A DNA stretch of 64,000 bases from Oxytricha trifallax. Lineage: Eukaryota; Ciliophora; Spirotrichea; Sporadotrichida; Oxytrichidae. Under the pieces are notes generated by a model. It searched no databases, was not told the DNA's origin, and saw only the letters and a list, made by a program, of their open reading frames with translations. Every line of letters starts with the position of its first letter. Position 1 is the first letter of the stretch. Where the stretch lies: the NCBI GenBank assembly GCA_000711775.1, contig ARYC01018654.1:1-64000 (forward strand), in the 5' to 3' direction. Positions 11,895 through 23,786 of the stretch are shown here, piece by piece. Both the position numbers and the translations under genes were made by a program.

Positions 11895-11995
11895 CTTCCT
11901 TATGATAATTAAAATTACTAAGAACAAAATTATTTATATTTACTAAATTTAAGTTAAATAGTAAACTTTAAATTAGCAATATTAAATTAAATTAA

Positions 11996-14900
11996 TCAAA
12001 TTTATTAAGCTTTTTATTCTTCTTATCCAACATCTGTTACTATGTTTTGTTAGAGCTATTTTTCAATCTCATTATTGAAAGAATAGAATATTTTTGTTAA
12101 AATTAATTATATCAAGATCAATTTTATTTTTACCTTATTAATTAACTAGGGTATATTATTTAATTTTAAATATAATCAAATTTATTAACGTTTTCTGCAA
12201 GCAATATATACTCACAAAAAATTGATAAATTTTCTGAAAATTGAGACAAACAAGTTTATCAGATTTTTCTAAAAAAAAACTATTATACATTTGCATTAGA
12301 AAATAATTTCATTAATAGATCTCTTCCTGTAATAGTAGCAGCAGATTATTAATTAATTTAATTCGTTTCAATCTATACATTCAAAACCCCCAAAACCCCT
12401 TAATGAGGTTTATAAGTGCTTTGATTTGTAGGGAATTTGTTAGGGGTTGGGGTTATTAATTAAATGCGAGACAAAAATAGCAAGCTTTTGGGGTCTATTT
12501 ATGATGAAGAGTATATAGATTTAGTGTTTAAACTGCGTTATGGATGTGATATTATACAGTGAATAAGTCAAACCAGTACTGAACTATAAGTCTATTGCAC
12601 TACTCTTAAAGCGAAGTCCGTCAACTGTTCGTTCCCACTGTCTTATAGCACTATAATTAAAGAAATAGTAGCTAAATTCTTAGCCTAAGAGGTAGTCAAA
12701 GTTTCTATAGAAGCATATTGACTATCTTATTAATGATAAAACTTTGAAGTATTGGGCTCACTTCTCTTTAGACCAACGAGCTACTATGTTTCATCGCCAG
12801 TTCCCTGAGTTGAAGATCTCTGCTTAGTCTATAGCCAACATCTATAAACGAAATGGTATTTCTTACAAAGGTGTTAATCGTATCAAGAGAGTGATTGATT
12901 TCACTCTGCCATTTTACAACAATAACCTAAATTATATTTATAATTAAATGCAGAGAGCTATTACTAATAATATTAAGTTTATACATGCTGACGAGGCTGT
13001 GTTTACCTTCAACACTCTTATCTAGAAATCTTGGTATAAGAGGCATAGTAATATAGAAGTATATGACTAGAAAGTCAAGGTATAAACAATGGCAATTCTA
13101 GGAGGTATTAGCGAGGATGCTGGTTTAGAAACTTATGTTATTCATCCTCGCTCTATTAAGACAGAGCAGTATATTAAGTTCTTAGAGCAGCTAAGAGAGA
13201 AGTACCCTGAATAAGAGATTATACTATTCGTTGATAATCTTTCTGTTCATAAGACTAAAGAAACAAGGAAGAGTTATGAGCAACTAAGAATAACGCCAGT
13301 GTTCAACGTACCTTACAGTCCATAGTTTAATGGAATTGAGTTCTACTGGGGTATATTAAAAGGCCATTACAAGAAACTGCTGCTATACCACTTGATGCAT
13401 GACCTACCTATCGATACAGTAGACTTTATTAAAAGTTCAGCGAAGAGAGTAGATAATTTGTTGGCTTAAAAGTGTGCTAAAGAAGGGAGAGTGAATGTAT
13501 ATAAATAAGTTTTGTAGTTAAGTTAATGAATATAATAGTCACATTTTAAATAGTTTAGATGGAGCTGGCTTCTCTTTCTATTCTTCTATTTCTTGCTTCC
13601 CTCCTCCTAAGTTTCTTCTCTTGCTGCTGGCTCCTGCATATATGTTCATTGACTCTGGAGGCTAAATATTTGAATAAAGTCTCTTGCTAACTTCATACTT
13701 TGTCTGCGACTTTCGCTCTCTTTGAAGCTTGCTCTATTCCTTCATCAAGAAGATGCCAGCACCAGATTTTCTAAAGAGTTAAGCTACAAATCTTACTTGA
13801 AATATAAGAGTGCTTCTGCAGCTCTGATTGCCAGCTCTCACTTATCTTGATCCCTTGTTTTTCCTTATCTTCTGAAGAGATGCTATACCTTTTCTTATGA
13901 GATTCTTGAATAATTTCTTTCAAGTAATCACCTTTTATTGTTGCAAGTATGCCAAAGAAATAGTTTCTTTCAGGAAGTTTATTTGACAACTGCTTCTTTG
14001 TAGGCAGGAACAACGAAACCTCTTGGTCATTCATTGCATCATCATATAAATTAGTCACAGAGATTTCAGGATAGTTTGGAATTTCTGCAAACTTCACATC
14101 TTAAGTTTTTAATGCTTTCTTCTCTTCACAGAGTATGGCTCTTAAAAATGAAATTTTAGTACCTTCCATCGTTGGGAGGAACAAACCAACTACATAATCA
14201 AGATTAGTTACTATGAGATCATTACCTTGCTGCACCAGGTAGCGGTGCAAATCCTCCTTGCTTCTAAATCTTTGAATCAATTCTTGTGCTTGCACTCTTT
14301 TCATTGCATCATTCAATGACTCCATCTTGCATACAGATCTAAGAAATGATATTCAAATTTAAGTTTATTGATTTCAATTATATACCTCTGTAATACTTAC
14401 TATTAAATATGGGCATCCTATAGGAGGTCAACCTCTAAGAAGGATATGGAGAAGGTTTAGAGAACTGGTTGCAAACTTGAGAGATTGATATCAATTTCTA
14501 CTGTTATAGTTCCATATTTTTAAATTTAAATTGGTACGTACTTAATTAGGAGCAACTCCTAAAATGCTAGTACTTAATTAGGAGCATTAATTAAAGCTAG
14601 TACTTAATTAGGAGCACCCTAAATTTATATCATAAATCACAAAATACCTCCTAAAGCAGTACGTACTTAATTAGGTGCACCTCCTAAATCGGAACGTACT
14701 ATAATCAACTTATTATTGATAGTAAAAATGGTTACTTTCTCACCCATTTTTAGAGCTGGTTCGTCTCTTAGTGCTCATTTATCTTTGCTAATACTCTAAG
14801 AACTTCCCTTGATACTTGTAGGCTTGCAAAGCTCTCATATAAGCTCTCAGTTATAGAGGCAGTTTTATAATTTTAAATTCAAATTTAAATATGAGCGCTA

Positions 14901-17900
14901 ACATTTTAAAAAAAACAACAGCACTTCCATAAACTAAATGAGACTTACCTTTGGGAGCAATAAAAAGTATGATAGCTGCGAGATGAACTCTCATAAGGAA
15001 CTACCAGAGCTATCACATGATGTCTCTGTTATTAAAATTGAAATTAATAATAGAAAATTAATAGCAAACAAGTGTGTGGGAGACAGAGAGGAGGAGAAAG
15101 GTATTAATGAAATTCCTATACAAACTGAAGAAGTTGAAGTCTATTTTTGTGAGTTATGTGAGAGAGATTTTGCTCATAAATCAAGCTGGTACAGACACAT
15201 GAAGGAGCATAGAGAAGCAAAGCCCACTGTATACTTAAAGCATGATAAAATATAAGGAAAGTATGACTGCTTTGAGTGCCATAAGTAATACTTCATACAA
15301 GAGACTTAAAGAAGCATCTATTAAAAGCTCACAAGAAAGATATAGAAGTTGAGAATCATGAAGCTGAGCTGAAGTTCTAAACAAAAGAAAAGCGAGGGAA
15401 TATTCTAAGGTCGTAGTACCTGAATAAGCAAGAGAGTTAGAGTACGTTAAGAAGGCACGCAACCAACTGACCTCCGAAATAACAAAAATTATGATCAAGA
15501 TTCAATACAAGAAAATACCGGTTCTTGCTTAAATTGACCTAGACACTTCTCTTTAAAGCTACCTAATAATAGAAGACTCCTTTGATAAGAAAGTTATCAA
15601 TGATCATCAATACGCATACAAAGTGTATCCCTTCAACTATCTCTTAAGTGATGATAAATATCAGATGGAGTTTACAAATGAGTATCAAGTACTCACTTAA
15701 GCTAAGTTTAAAGAGTGTAGTTACTTAATCAAGCTAGATGCTGTTCTTCTTGCCAAGGATCATGTCGCTCTCAGACTCCCACTCTATGAAATGACCCTCA
15801 GAGATTTTATTACTGATCAAAGGAATCATAAGTAGCTTGCTTTTATAGCAACCTAAACCTTACAAGGTATAAAAGAGTTACATAAGTTAGGCTTTGTTCA
15901 TAGAGATTTGAAGCCTGAGAATATTATGATAAACTTCTCACCTGTAAGAGTGGCAATTATTGACTTCAACAGAGCATTAAGGGTGGAAGTATCAAGGCTA
16001 GGAAGTGTTATGGGAACTCCAGGCTATTATCCTGAAAGAGAAGACTGGAGAGATGGAGATTTTTAATGGGATGTGTGGGCTTTAGCAGCAATAATAATAG
16101 AGTGCGATATGCCTCGGAACGATTACTACTCTACTAGGTGTGAGAAAGATGCTAAGCAAAGAATCAAGTAATTTATAGACAAAACCAGAGTCTCTCAATA
16201 ATTAAAATAAATGGCAGAATCAATAATATTAAAACCAAACTCTAGATCAGACATAATATTAGAGCAGATAGAGTTGTGGTTAAGTAAGATAAACTTCAGA
16301 CCACTCCCACATGATCCTAAAGTGCATTTTGAGTGATTAAATTAAATAAATTTACTATAAATTTCACATTAAAACCTATTAATAACCCCAACCCCTAACA
16401 AATTCCCTACAAATCAAAGCACTTATAAACCTCATTAAGGGGTTTTGGGGTTTTGATTCTTAGCTGTTATTGGAGATGGTGAGAAATTAGATAGAGCTTG
16501 ACTTTATGTCATCGAATCGATTTGAATATTATTTGTGGCAGTTTATGTCTATTGTTAATCCTGTATTTGTTAATCGTCGTTTGGGCTACTACTTTCAACT
16601 TTACCATTTTAATTTCTAACGCTCATAGGAATTTGCTACTCTTATTATTGTGAAGTTTGTTACAGTAAGGGACTGAAGAATTAATTTGGCCTAATTGGTG
16701 TTGTCCCAATATTACTAAGGCTTTGTGGTGTTTACCCATATTAAAACACATATCCATTTTTACTACCACCTTAATTAGAGAAATTCGAAAGTCTGGTTGA
16801 AGTTAAATGTGTGGATTGAGATGAGTCGGGTCTTTAGATCTACAGATTTTTCTACGATTTAGCATTGCCGTATTTCATAAGATTTGCAGCTGTTATTTTA
16901 TGATCTACTATTACTTTTCCTGAGGTGTTTTACTAAGTATTGCTCAATTGAAATGATAAGGAATCCGGGCTGTTAATATCACTTAATCTCTAGAATTATT
17001 ACGTACTTTCATATTGCTAGTATTAGTTCATCTATTTTGCATCGTTTTCTTGCTCACTCCCCAATCTCTTAATCTTAATCTTTTTTTTGGTTTTCTTGCT
17101 TTGCTATTTGCTACTTACTAGACTTTGAATGCCACTAGGTGGCCTGGTATCATAAATTTAGAACAACTATCTCATACTATGGTAAGCATAGGGATTCAAT
17201 GTATTCATCATGTTTGATTAATGTGCTTTGCCACCGAATAAATTTGCTGCGCTGATTGGGCGTTTTAGAGTTTTTGAAGGGATGGAAACTTTTTGGATTT
17301 CTTCTTATTAGGGGTTTTAAGATTCTTCTTAGTGGTGGGGTCTGTTATTTAGAGCTGAAAGTAATCTTTGAGTCTTTTTGTAATTATTTGAAGATTACTG
17401 ATTACCATTTAAAGAGAGAAATTTAGAATTTTATGAGATATATTGGGTGTTTTACGTAATTATAATTTTAGCTATTTTTATATAATTTTCCCCAAATAAA
17501 CTCTCAAACAAAAAATGTTAAATTCAATTTTCAAAGCAATTTATTTTCTATTTTTAGATAATAAATTATTGATTATTTTTTAGTTTTATTCATGTAATGA
17601 CTTATGGGCCTAATATTTTTCCTATGCTGTTCTAGAATCTCAATTTATTAAGTGTTTTAATTAGAACCTGCTACAGTCCCCTCCTCATTATTTTCTTCCT
17701 TGAGGTCCTCTGCAATTATTTAATTTGAATTATAGTTGCTGCCTGGAGCTCCCACAATTGCTACATGTTGAGGAATTTGGTTTAAGTTATTTGCATTCTC
17801 TTCAGATAATTATTTTACAATAAATAATTTTTAAATCTTTTTATTAAGGGCTTCCCATTTAAATTATGGAAGCTTAACAAATAAAATTTGAAGATTTCAT

Positions 17901-20900
17901 TGAAGTGAGATTTACAATTTGTTAATTTTTAAGGTCATTCTACTAATTTGAGGAACCATCCATTCTTTGGTTAAGTTTTATGTTTGAAAGATCTTCTCCA
18001 ATCGTGGTCATTAAACTCAATCCTTGAGGTTTTGCAGAATAAGGTCTGTTTCTAACTGATATAATGTTATATAAAAATAATTACCTTAATTTGTCAATAA
18101 AATTAAGTTAAAATTTGAATTCATTATATTTTCTTATCATTTTGAGATTATTTAGATCTGAAGGAAAATATAGGCTAATCTTAAGTCAAGTACATATCAT
18201 TTGGGAAATATGGCTATGCTGCATTTTATTTTTATTTCTTAATTTTCTTTCTCTTTTTTGACTAATTCTTTCCTGATTCTGGCATATTTATTAGTTATTT
18301 GGCATTTTACAGTAAGCTCTGTGCATAAGAATTTTTAGTATTATTCAAAATCAAATAAAAGAGAAAAAAAATCCTAAAAAATACTATGTTCTCTATGAAA
18401 GTTCCAACTAAAAAGTATCTATGTAATATTGTTGAAATATTAAGTTCTAATTTTAAAATCCTATTATTTCTGGTTGTTATATCTATAGAAATCTTGATCT
18501 AAGTTTTTCACTGACTAGCTGGATGACAACTTCTGACTTAATTTATTGAGTTCCAACTTTAGTTAATCTTTGCTTATTGTTCCACCAACTTTACTTTTAG
18601 TACTTGGGTTATCTGGTTCTTTATCAAAGTTAAATTTCTGTTGTTAGGAATCTCTTGATTTCTCTATAATCGATTCTTCCTAAGCATTTTCTATTAACTC
18701 ATCGTCATTTTGGCTTTTATACTTTTCAAAAAGCTGCAACTCTTTAGTCTAATTTTACTTGAGTCTACTTATCGGATTTGCTGATTTTAGTCTAGTCTGG
18801 CTTCTCACAGATTTATCATCGTTATAGATGCTGTTATTGTTACTACGATAAGATCTTGCACTAAATTAAGAAATCGACTTTGGATACAATCTCTCAGTGC
18901 AGTTATTCACTATATTTCTGGTGTCTGAGAAACCTGTGATAATGGCTTCTTACCTCACGTTCCATCTTCCCTTGAAATCTGGTTCTAAGTAGTTAAGTTC
19001 TTTAATTGAGCAAAAGGGAGTGAACCCTAAGTTTTTGTTTTCGTCCTCCTCTTTCTTGAAAATTTCCATAAAGTAATCCCTACTTTCAAAAAGCTCTAAC
19101 CACTCAATAGGCAAAGGATCTGAATTGTAGTAAGTATTTTCTGGGAAGTAAACTTAATTGTAGAGATAGAGATACATTTTCTCTGTCTTAATTTCTTTGT
19201 CTTTCTTCAAACCTGTTGTAGCTAGTAAATAGAAAGGTTCCAAATCACTTCCAAAGAAATGAAGGAGAATATTTTATCTCTGAACATAATCTGCTTTCTT
19301 CTCTGATAATTTAACATCAAAATGAGTGAATGGGTAGGCTGAAGCGAATGCTATCGGTTTATTCCATTGGGGCCCATCTGTAATCCTGAATTCTACCTCT
19401 GTATTATTTAGGAAATATTCAAGGTTTACTAGATGATCGACAAAGAAGAAATGAGTTCTTAGCTTTTTTAGTATTACCTTCGTGGTCTTTTGAGGTTAAT
19501 TGCTATTTTTAGACAGTTATTAATTTATAATGTCAATTGTCATCTTTCTAGTCAATTTTTTATTGACCTCATTTGAGGACGAAGAATTAAATTTACTTAA
19601 TTTTGAAAGTCTTTTACTTTAAGAAATTGATTCACTTTCTCGCCTAGTATTAGCTTAATCTATAAAAGTAGGATTCTACTCTATTATTGAGCTTGTCACA
19701 ATATTATCGATCTCCAAAACTGTGTAATAATCAAAGAGCTTAATCTGTAGATATAATTTCCCACTTTTGCATTTTTACTTCAATGCAGATAATTAAATGT
19801 CCTAGAATTCCTAGAAGTAAAACAGCAATCTCCATTAATTTAGCTTTCCCTTGATGTTTTCAGTATCCACTCTATTAATGTCTGTAGTTTTTCTAGCTTT
19901 CTCCTCAAGTGGAATATTTTAAGAAATTGCATAAAGCTTTTCTACTTCTATTAATTCATGTTCAGCAACAACCAGCATGTAACAAATGTCGCACACTTTG
20001 CATGATTAAGTGCTCTCAGATACCTTCTCCAAGTATTCAAAGCCAAATATGCCTCTCTTATACAAATGATTTCTCAGTTCAAATAGCATCTTGTAGGTTA
20101 CAATTTTAGTGACTTCATTCTTCTTATAGCTAATACGACACAATGAGCACTAAACCGTATTATTTGCTCTGTCGAATATTCCCTTTTCTTCTTTGATCTT
20201 TTCGACCCATTAATCATCTGTAAGCATAGCTAATCTAGAAACTTTTTCATGTTCAAAAACCTTGAATCCATTAACATCAGTAAAATAGATAACGTCTCTC
20301 TCATCTTTAATGAAGTCTATCGCTATTTATTCTATTCTAATGCCATATGACTTGAAAATAAAGTTCACTATCTACTCTGCAAAGTATTCATAAGGTTCAA
20401 GTACTTTCCCTTTCATAACGAAATGCTCGAATGAATTCTCTCTGCTAGAGCAAATAGTATACTTTTCCTCATATCTATATTTATTAGCTGTTTCATGATA
20501 AAGTAAATCGTTAGTCATGTAATAAGCATAAGTTTAGTTTTAACCCTGGTGAGCTCTAGGATTGTAATAGAATAATCTCACTGTATTTGCTTTTTAGGCA
20601 CTGGAATACACGAATTGTTGAATTATAGATTCTGAGTCTGGGCCATAGTTTATTGTATCGTTGAACTTCTCCCATGACTAAACAGACTTTTTTCACAGAA
20701 AATTAAATTTAGCATATACAAATAGTTTTTGTTTTTATTGACTTAGATCCTATAGTTGGGAATTGCTGCCATTTTCTATCTATAACAGCAGCATGAAGTG
20801 GCTCTAAATATTAAGATTTATAAGCAGTTTCACTTAACTCTCTCACTTTATCATAGAAATTTCTGGGTAAAAAATCGTTGTTCTTAACTTCAAGCTTTCC

Positions 20901-22521
20901 ACTTTGATCTATAAGAGTAATATTATGGTTTTATTCTATCTTTTTAGTGAAATAAATGTTTACTTACTAGTTGTTATCCAATATAATCCATTGAAAACAC
21001 ATAATGTTTCTGGAATGTTTATTTTTAGCTGTTTTAGAGGATATTTACTCTCAACTAAGGCTTTATATATAAATACGCCTGGCTTTATAGGCAGTTAATC
21101 ATAATAGTTGTAATTATTCAAAGGATATTGCTCATAAAATTTTTAATTAAAAGTCTTTTTATTTACATCATCATCAAGTAAATTTAGTTTATTAACATAT
21201 ATTAAATCTAAAAAAGCTGTAAATTTACTCAAGATTGTAAAACAAACCTTTTTTCTCTTAGACTTTATCTCAGATTAAAAAAAATTTATACATTTTAGAA
21301 TTTTCAACTATAAAATATTTATTCTTACATTAAGCACTAAATAATAAATCAACTTTTTATATTGTGTTTATAAAATGACTACAATTATTTTATAGATGAA
21401 AACTATGAGTTCAATCTATTATAATTCTTAAAAATATTGAATATATAATACTCTTTTATATTAGATATTTAAATTTAATTGATATAATTTTTTAAAAAAA
21501 ATAAATTCTAGAAAAATATTTAATTATTGTAGGAATACATTCGAATTTGAGAAATTATAATTAAATAAATTAAATGTAAATCAAATTAGTGGCAGTTAAA
21601 GTTGGCCAATTTAAACGATCTTGGGCTCATTCGATAGAGAATTCAAAATTAGCTGGACTTTATTATTGGCGGTACTATTTTATCGCATCCCTGGAGCGAG
21701 ATAACTCGACTTTAATTAAACGCATCTAAATTCATTAAATTATACCCTCACATTAAAGTCGAGTTATCTCGCTCCAGGGATGCGATAAAATAGTACCGCC
21801 AATAACAAAGTCCAGCTAATTTTGAATTCTCTATCGAATGAGCCCAAAATCGTTTAAATTGGCCAACTTTAACTGCCACTAATTTGATTTACATTTAATT
21901 TATTTAATTATAATTTCTCAAATTCGAATGTATTCCTACAATAATGTTCAGTATTTCCCTCTTCATTTATTTTTTATTAATACTACAGCTTTTTGATTAC
22001 TTTCTGCCATGGTGTCAATAAGTTTGACTATAATTTTCATGTTAAATTTATGAAAAAATATAATGAAATAACATGGAAATTTATTTCAGAATGCATTATT
22101 TATTTTTACCTTCATTTCATCGATGTGTTCCTTGTAATCGTAAGCACTTTTTTTCTTTGGATTGTAAGCAGTCAATTCACTATAACTCATTGGCAACATA
22201 CCATATGAATTTTGTTCTCTAATTGGCTATAATTATTCCTATATATTTCAATAAAAGTTAAGTTTTTATTCACTTAAACATGTGAATTTATTAAAGAATT
22301 ACTTTTCTTTTAAATGGTAAACTTTCGAACATTTTATAAATTGTGAATGAACTTACCTAATTTTTATTTGTTAAATTATTAATGTTTCCGGTGTGTGTTT
22401 CAGTAATAAAGAATTTATCTTGTATAACATTCTACTATGTAATGCCCCCTCCATTTGCAGGTTATTATTAAGAATTAATATTATTTGCAATATTCATTGA
22501 ACTATTTGAGCCTGATTTCAT
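11996..22521 (-). CDS. Very large protein with Cys pairs; host gene of TBE and MITE
   Basis: ATG at 22521-22519 (MKSGSNSSMNIANN). Introns begin GTAAGTTCATTC (about 22340) and GTAAAAATAAAT (about 22095). The frame then meets the MITE (21527-21941) and an AT-rich stretch, and resumes as LNLLDDDVNKKTFNQKFYEQ, LPIKPGVFIYKALVESKYPL, FYDKVRELSETAYK, IRIEQIAIDFIKDERDVIYF, TDVNGFKVFEHEKVSRLAML, then two Cys clusters (CSLCRISY and CKVCDICYML, about 60 residues apart; likely zinc-binding), TEVEFRITDGPQWNKPIAFA and a long Gln/Ser/Asn-rich tail. That tail is open from about 17510 to 16456, crosses the TBE, and continues at 12381 (VQIETNQINQQSAATITG). A pointer TTCT near 12287/12095 would lead to TGA at 11998-11996; otherwise TGA at 12261 ends it. 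I do not recognise the family. An IES or intron near 17460-17590 is needed to link two frames but its borders are unclear. Confidence 0.65.
12382..12459 (+). repeat. TBE left terminal inverted repeat
   Basis: Matches the reverse complement of 16378-16455 except for one extra C in the first C4 block. After the telomeric motif both share TTAATGAGGTTTATAAGTGC and a G-rich stretch (TTAGGGGTTGGGGTT). Confidence 0.9.
12464..13529 (+). pseudogene. TBE 42-kDa transposase (IS630/Tc1-mariner type), disrupted
   Basis: ATG 5 bp after the inverted repeat; ends TGA 13527-13529; about 355 codons, the length of the TBE 42-kDa protein. The catalytic DDE core is complete: FIHADEAVF (first Asp), IILFVDNLSVHK (second Asp), SPQFNGIEFYWG (Glu), with 34 residues between the second Asp and Glu, i.e. 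DD34E. The N-terminal third is broken: an in-frame TGA follows GCDIIQ (about codon 35) and the frame shifts near 12715-12720 just before DYLINDKTLKYW. This copy cannot make a full protein unless edited. Family role: cut-and-paste transposase; TBE transposases are implicated in DNA elimination in Oxytricha. Confidence 0.9.
13693..14325 (-). CDS. TBE 22-kDa ORF, function unknown
   Basis: ATG 14325-14323 to TGA 13695-13693: 210 residues, uninterrupted when TAA/TAG are Gln. Contains KFAEIPNYPEISVTNLYDDA and PERNYFFGILATIKGDYLKE; the same motifs (NVPNYPELGVMNIF, HFFYGVLGTLKNEWL) occur in the second set at 60415-61152, which shows the family is under constraint or was recently active. Predicted helical, with no TM segment or known catalytic motif. 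It reads opposite to the transposase and shares the element's centre with the 57-kDa ORF. Confidence 0.88.
14535..14705. repeat. Iterons between divergent TBE genes
   Basis: About five spaced copies of (AG)TACTTAATTAGGAGC between the 5' ends of the 22-kDa and 57-kDa ORFs. The position suggests a shared promoter or a binding site for an element-encoded finger protein (inference). Confidence 0.7.
14938..16336 (+). pseudogene. TBE 57-kDa zinc-finger and kinase-like protein, frameshifted
   Basis: ATG 14938, TGA 16334-16336. First a C2H2 finger (CELCERDFAHKSSWYRHMKEH), then a second finger (CFECHKQYFIQE..HLLKAH) interrupted by a shift near 15302, and a further shift near 15410-15420. The rest is open and kinase-like: FVHRDLKPENIMINF (catalytic loop with the Asp and Asn), IDFN in place of the usual DFG, GTPGYYPERED (activation/APE-like), DVWALAAIIIE. 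The missing DFG Gly and degenerate N-lobe leave catalytic activity open. Known TBE 57-kDa proteins have the same fusion of DNA-binding fingers and kinase-like domain. Confidence 0.88.
16378..16455 (-). repeat. TBE right terminal inverted repeat
   Basis: Ends GGGGTTTTGGGGTTTTG then ATT of the host. Mate of the left repeat. Confidence 0.9.
21527..21941. mobile_element. Palindromic MITE, copy 1 (415 bp)
   Basis: Foldback element: TTGTAGGAATAC...GTATTCCTACAA, flanked by TA on both sides (21525-21526, 21942-21943). The two arms are inverted copies of each other with a short AT spacer near 21725. Shared internal blocks GGCAGTTAAAGTTGGCCA, GGCGGTACTATTTTATCGCA and the palindromic AGCGAGATAACTCG-type block. 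No ORF. It lies within the large host gene and the minus-strand frame stays open after its removal with one TA. Confidence 0.9.
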
Positions 22522-23786
22522 GTGAATTGCTGACTAGAGAAGTTTAGATTAACTTGCCTGGTTAGTCTAATTATTCATATTTTTTTCAAGAATATATTAA
22601 TTTAATTTAAATTGCTCTATTTTAAATAAAGTTAGAGACATTTAGATAAAATCTAAGTAATAATTTAATTGAAGGTCATTCAATATATCCAATAGTCAGC
22701 AAGAGAGAGACTGATTTAGTGGCTTAGTAATGCTGAGAACTTTACTTTTATTTGGTTTTATTTATTTTTTTTGTTTATTGAGACCAAAGTTATATATATA
22801 TAGAGATCTAAGTATATGTTATTTATTTGAAATAATAATTAAAATAACAAAATTAAAGTTTTAAAGTGGTATTCTGTAAAGTTTTTTAGTGAAGTTTCCT
22901 GCCCCCGTGCAGTTTCTCGCTTCTTACGGAAGTTTCTGCCCCTAATACTAAAAAAATTTATATTAAACATTAACCCTTAATAATATACATTTATAATATA
23001 ATTTCAAGGTTCATGTTTATTCAATAACTCTTTATATATTGTAAAATATCTAACATTCAAAATTTCATCTAAAATATATGCTACTTTGATAAATATTTGA
23101 AATTTTTATCATGATAAAATAAAAAATTGGATGTTAAAACTAAAATTATTATAATATAATTAATGATGTAGATTTTAAGAAATTAAAAAAAAATTTAAGT
23201 TTTTATGTGGGCCACCAAGGTATTTTTTAAGTCTCATAATAGAATTTCTTTGAAATAAATTATTCTGTTGAATTATTAATTGTTGTGAGAACCAATTATG
23301 ATGCTTTTTATTCTAAATGAAACTTAAAAAATTAATTAAAATTGGTAAAGCAATCATTTATTCTTTTTGAGAAGTAAATAATCACGAAAAAAAAGAAAAA
23401 AGTTTTCTTAGGAACACATTAAAAATTATCAAGTTAAATATCACGAAACTTAATCAAATACAATTAGCTAATGACTTTGTAATATTTCAATACTAGAAAA
23501 GTATTTCAAAATGAGGTAAATTTATCGTTTACTATTTAATTCTCATGAAGTTTTCAAATACTCCACATTATTTAAGTAGCTTTAAAGTCTAGATTTATTT
23601 ATTCATTGAATATATACAAATGATAAGTTAACAGGTACAATTACGCGTTTTTAACTACAAAGAAGCAAGGATTCGAACAAATCGATAAAACCATAACTTT
23701 TAATTAATTTTATTCGATATTAATGTGTATATTAATTAATCTTTATTCTTTACTATGATTGCGTTTATTTATTCTTATAATCTTAT
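22522..23786. other. AT-rich intergenic region
   Basis: Between the start of the large gene (22521) and the stop of the TmpB-like gene (23787). No convincing frame. One short GC-richer patch at 22895-22945 (CCTGCCCCCGTGCAG, TTTCTGCCCC) has no explanation. The promoter of the large gene should lie at the low end of this stretch. Confidence 0.5.

Larger units (their letters stand above)
12382..16455. mobile_element. Telomere-bearing element (TBE), 4074 bp
   Basis: Terminal inverted repeats of about 77 bp (12382-12459 and 16378-16455) begin with CAAAACCCCCAAAACCCC on the left (one extra C) and CAAAACCCCAAAACCCC on the right, i.e. telomere-like C4A4 repeats. A 3-bp duplication ATT flanks both ends, the ANT target of Oxytricha TBEs. 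Inside are the three TBE genes in the usual arrangement: transposase (+), 22-kDa ORF (-), zinc-finger/kinase 57-kDa ORF (+), with a repeat-rich region between the last two. The element lies inside an open reading frame of the host gene. Confidence 0.95.

Noticed and set aside
12382-12399. C4A4 repeats as a true telomere or chromosome end
   Set aside because: Repeats occur once at each end in inverted order with host sequence and a 3-bp duplication outside; they are TBE termini.
16456-17460. Plus-strand frames with hydrophobic residues, first thought to be mitochondrial DNA or a decayed ORF
   Set aside because: The minus strand has one frame open over the whole stretch, Gln/Ser-rich and continuous with the large gene on both sides; the plus frames are its shadow.
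21993-22208. Plus-strand 71-codon ORF
   Set aside because: Antisense to the exon and intron of the large minus-strand gene.
23655-23690. tRNA T-arm-like GGATTCGAAC
   Set aside because: The flanking bases do not pair into a T-stem and there is no D- or anticodon arm.
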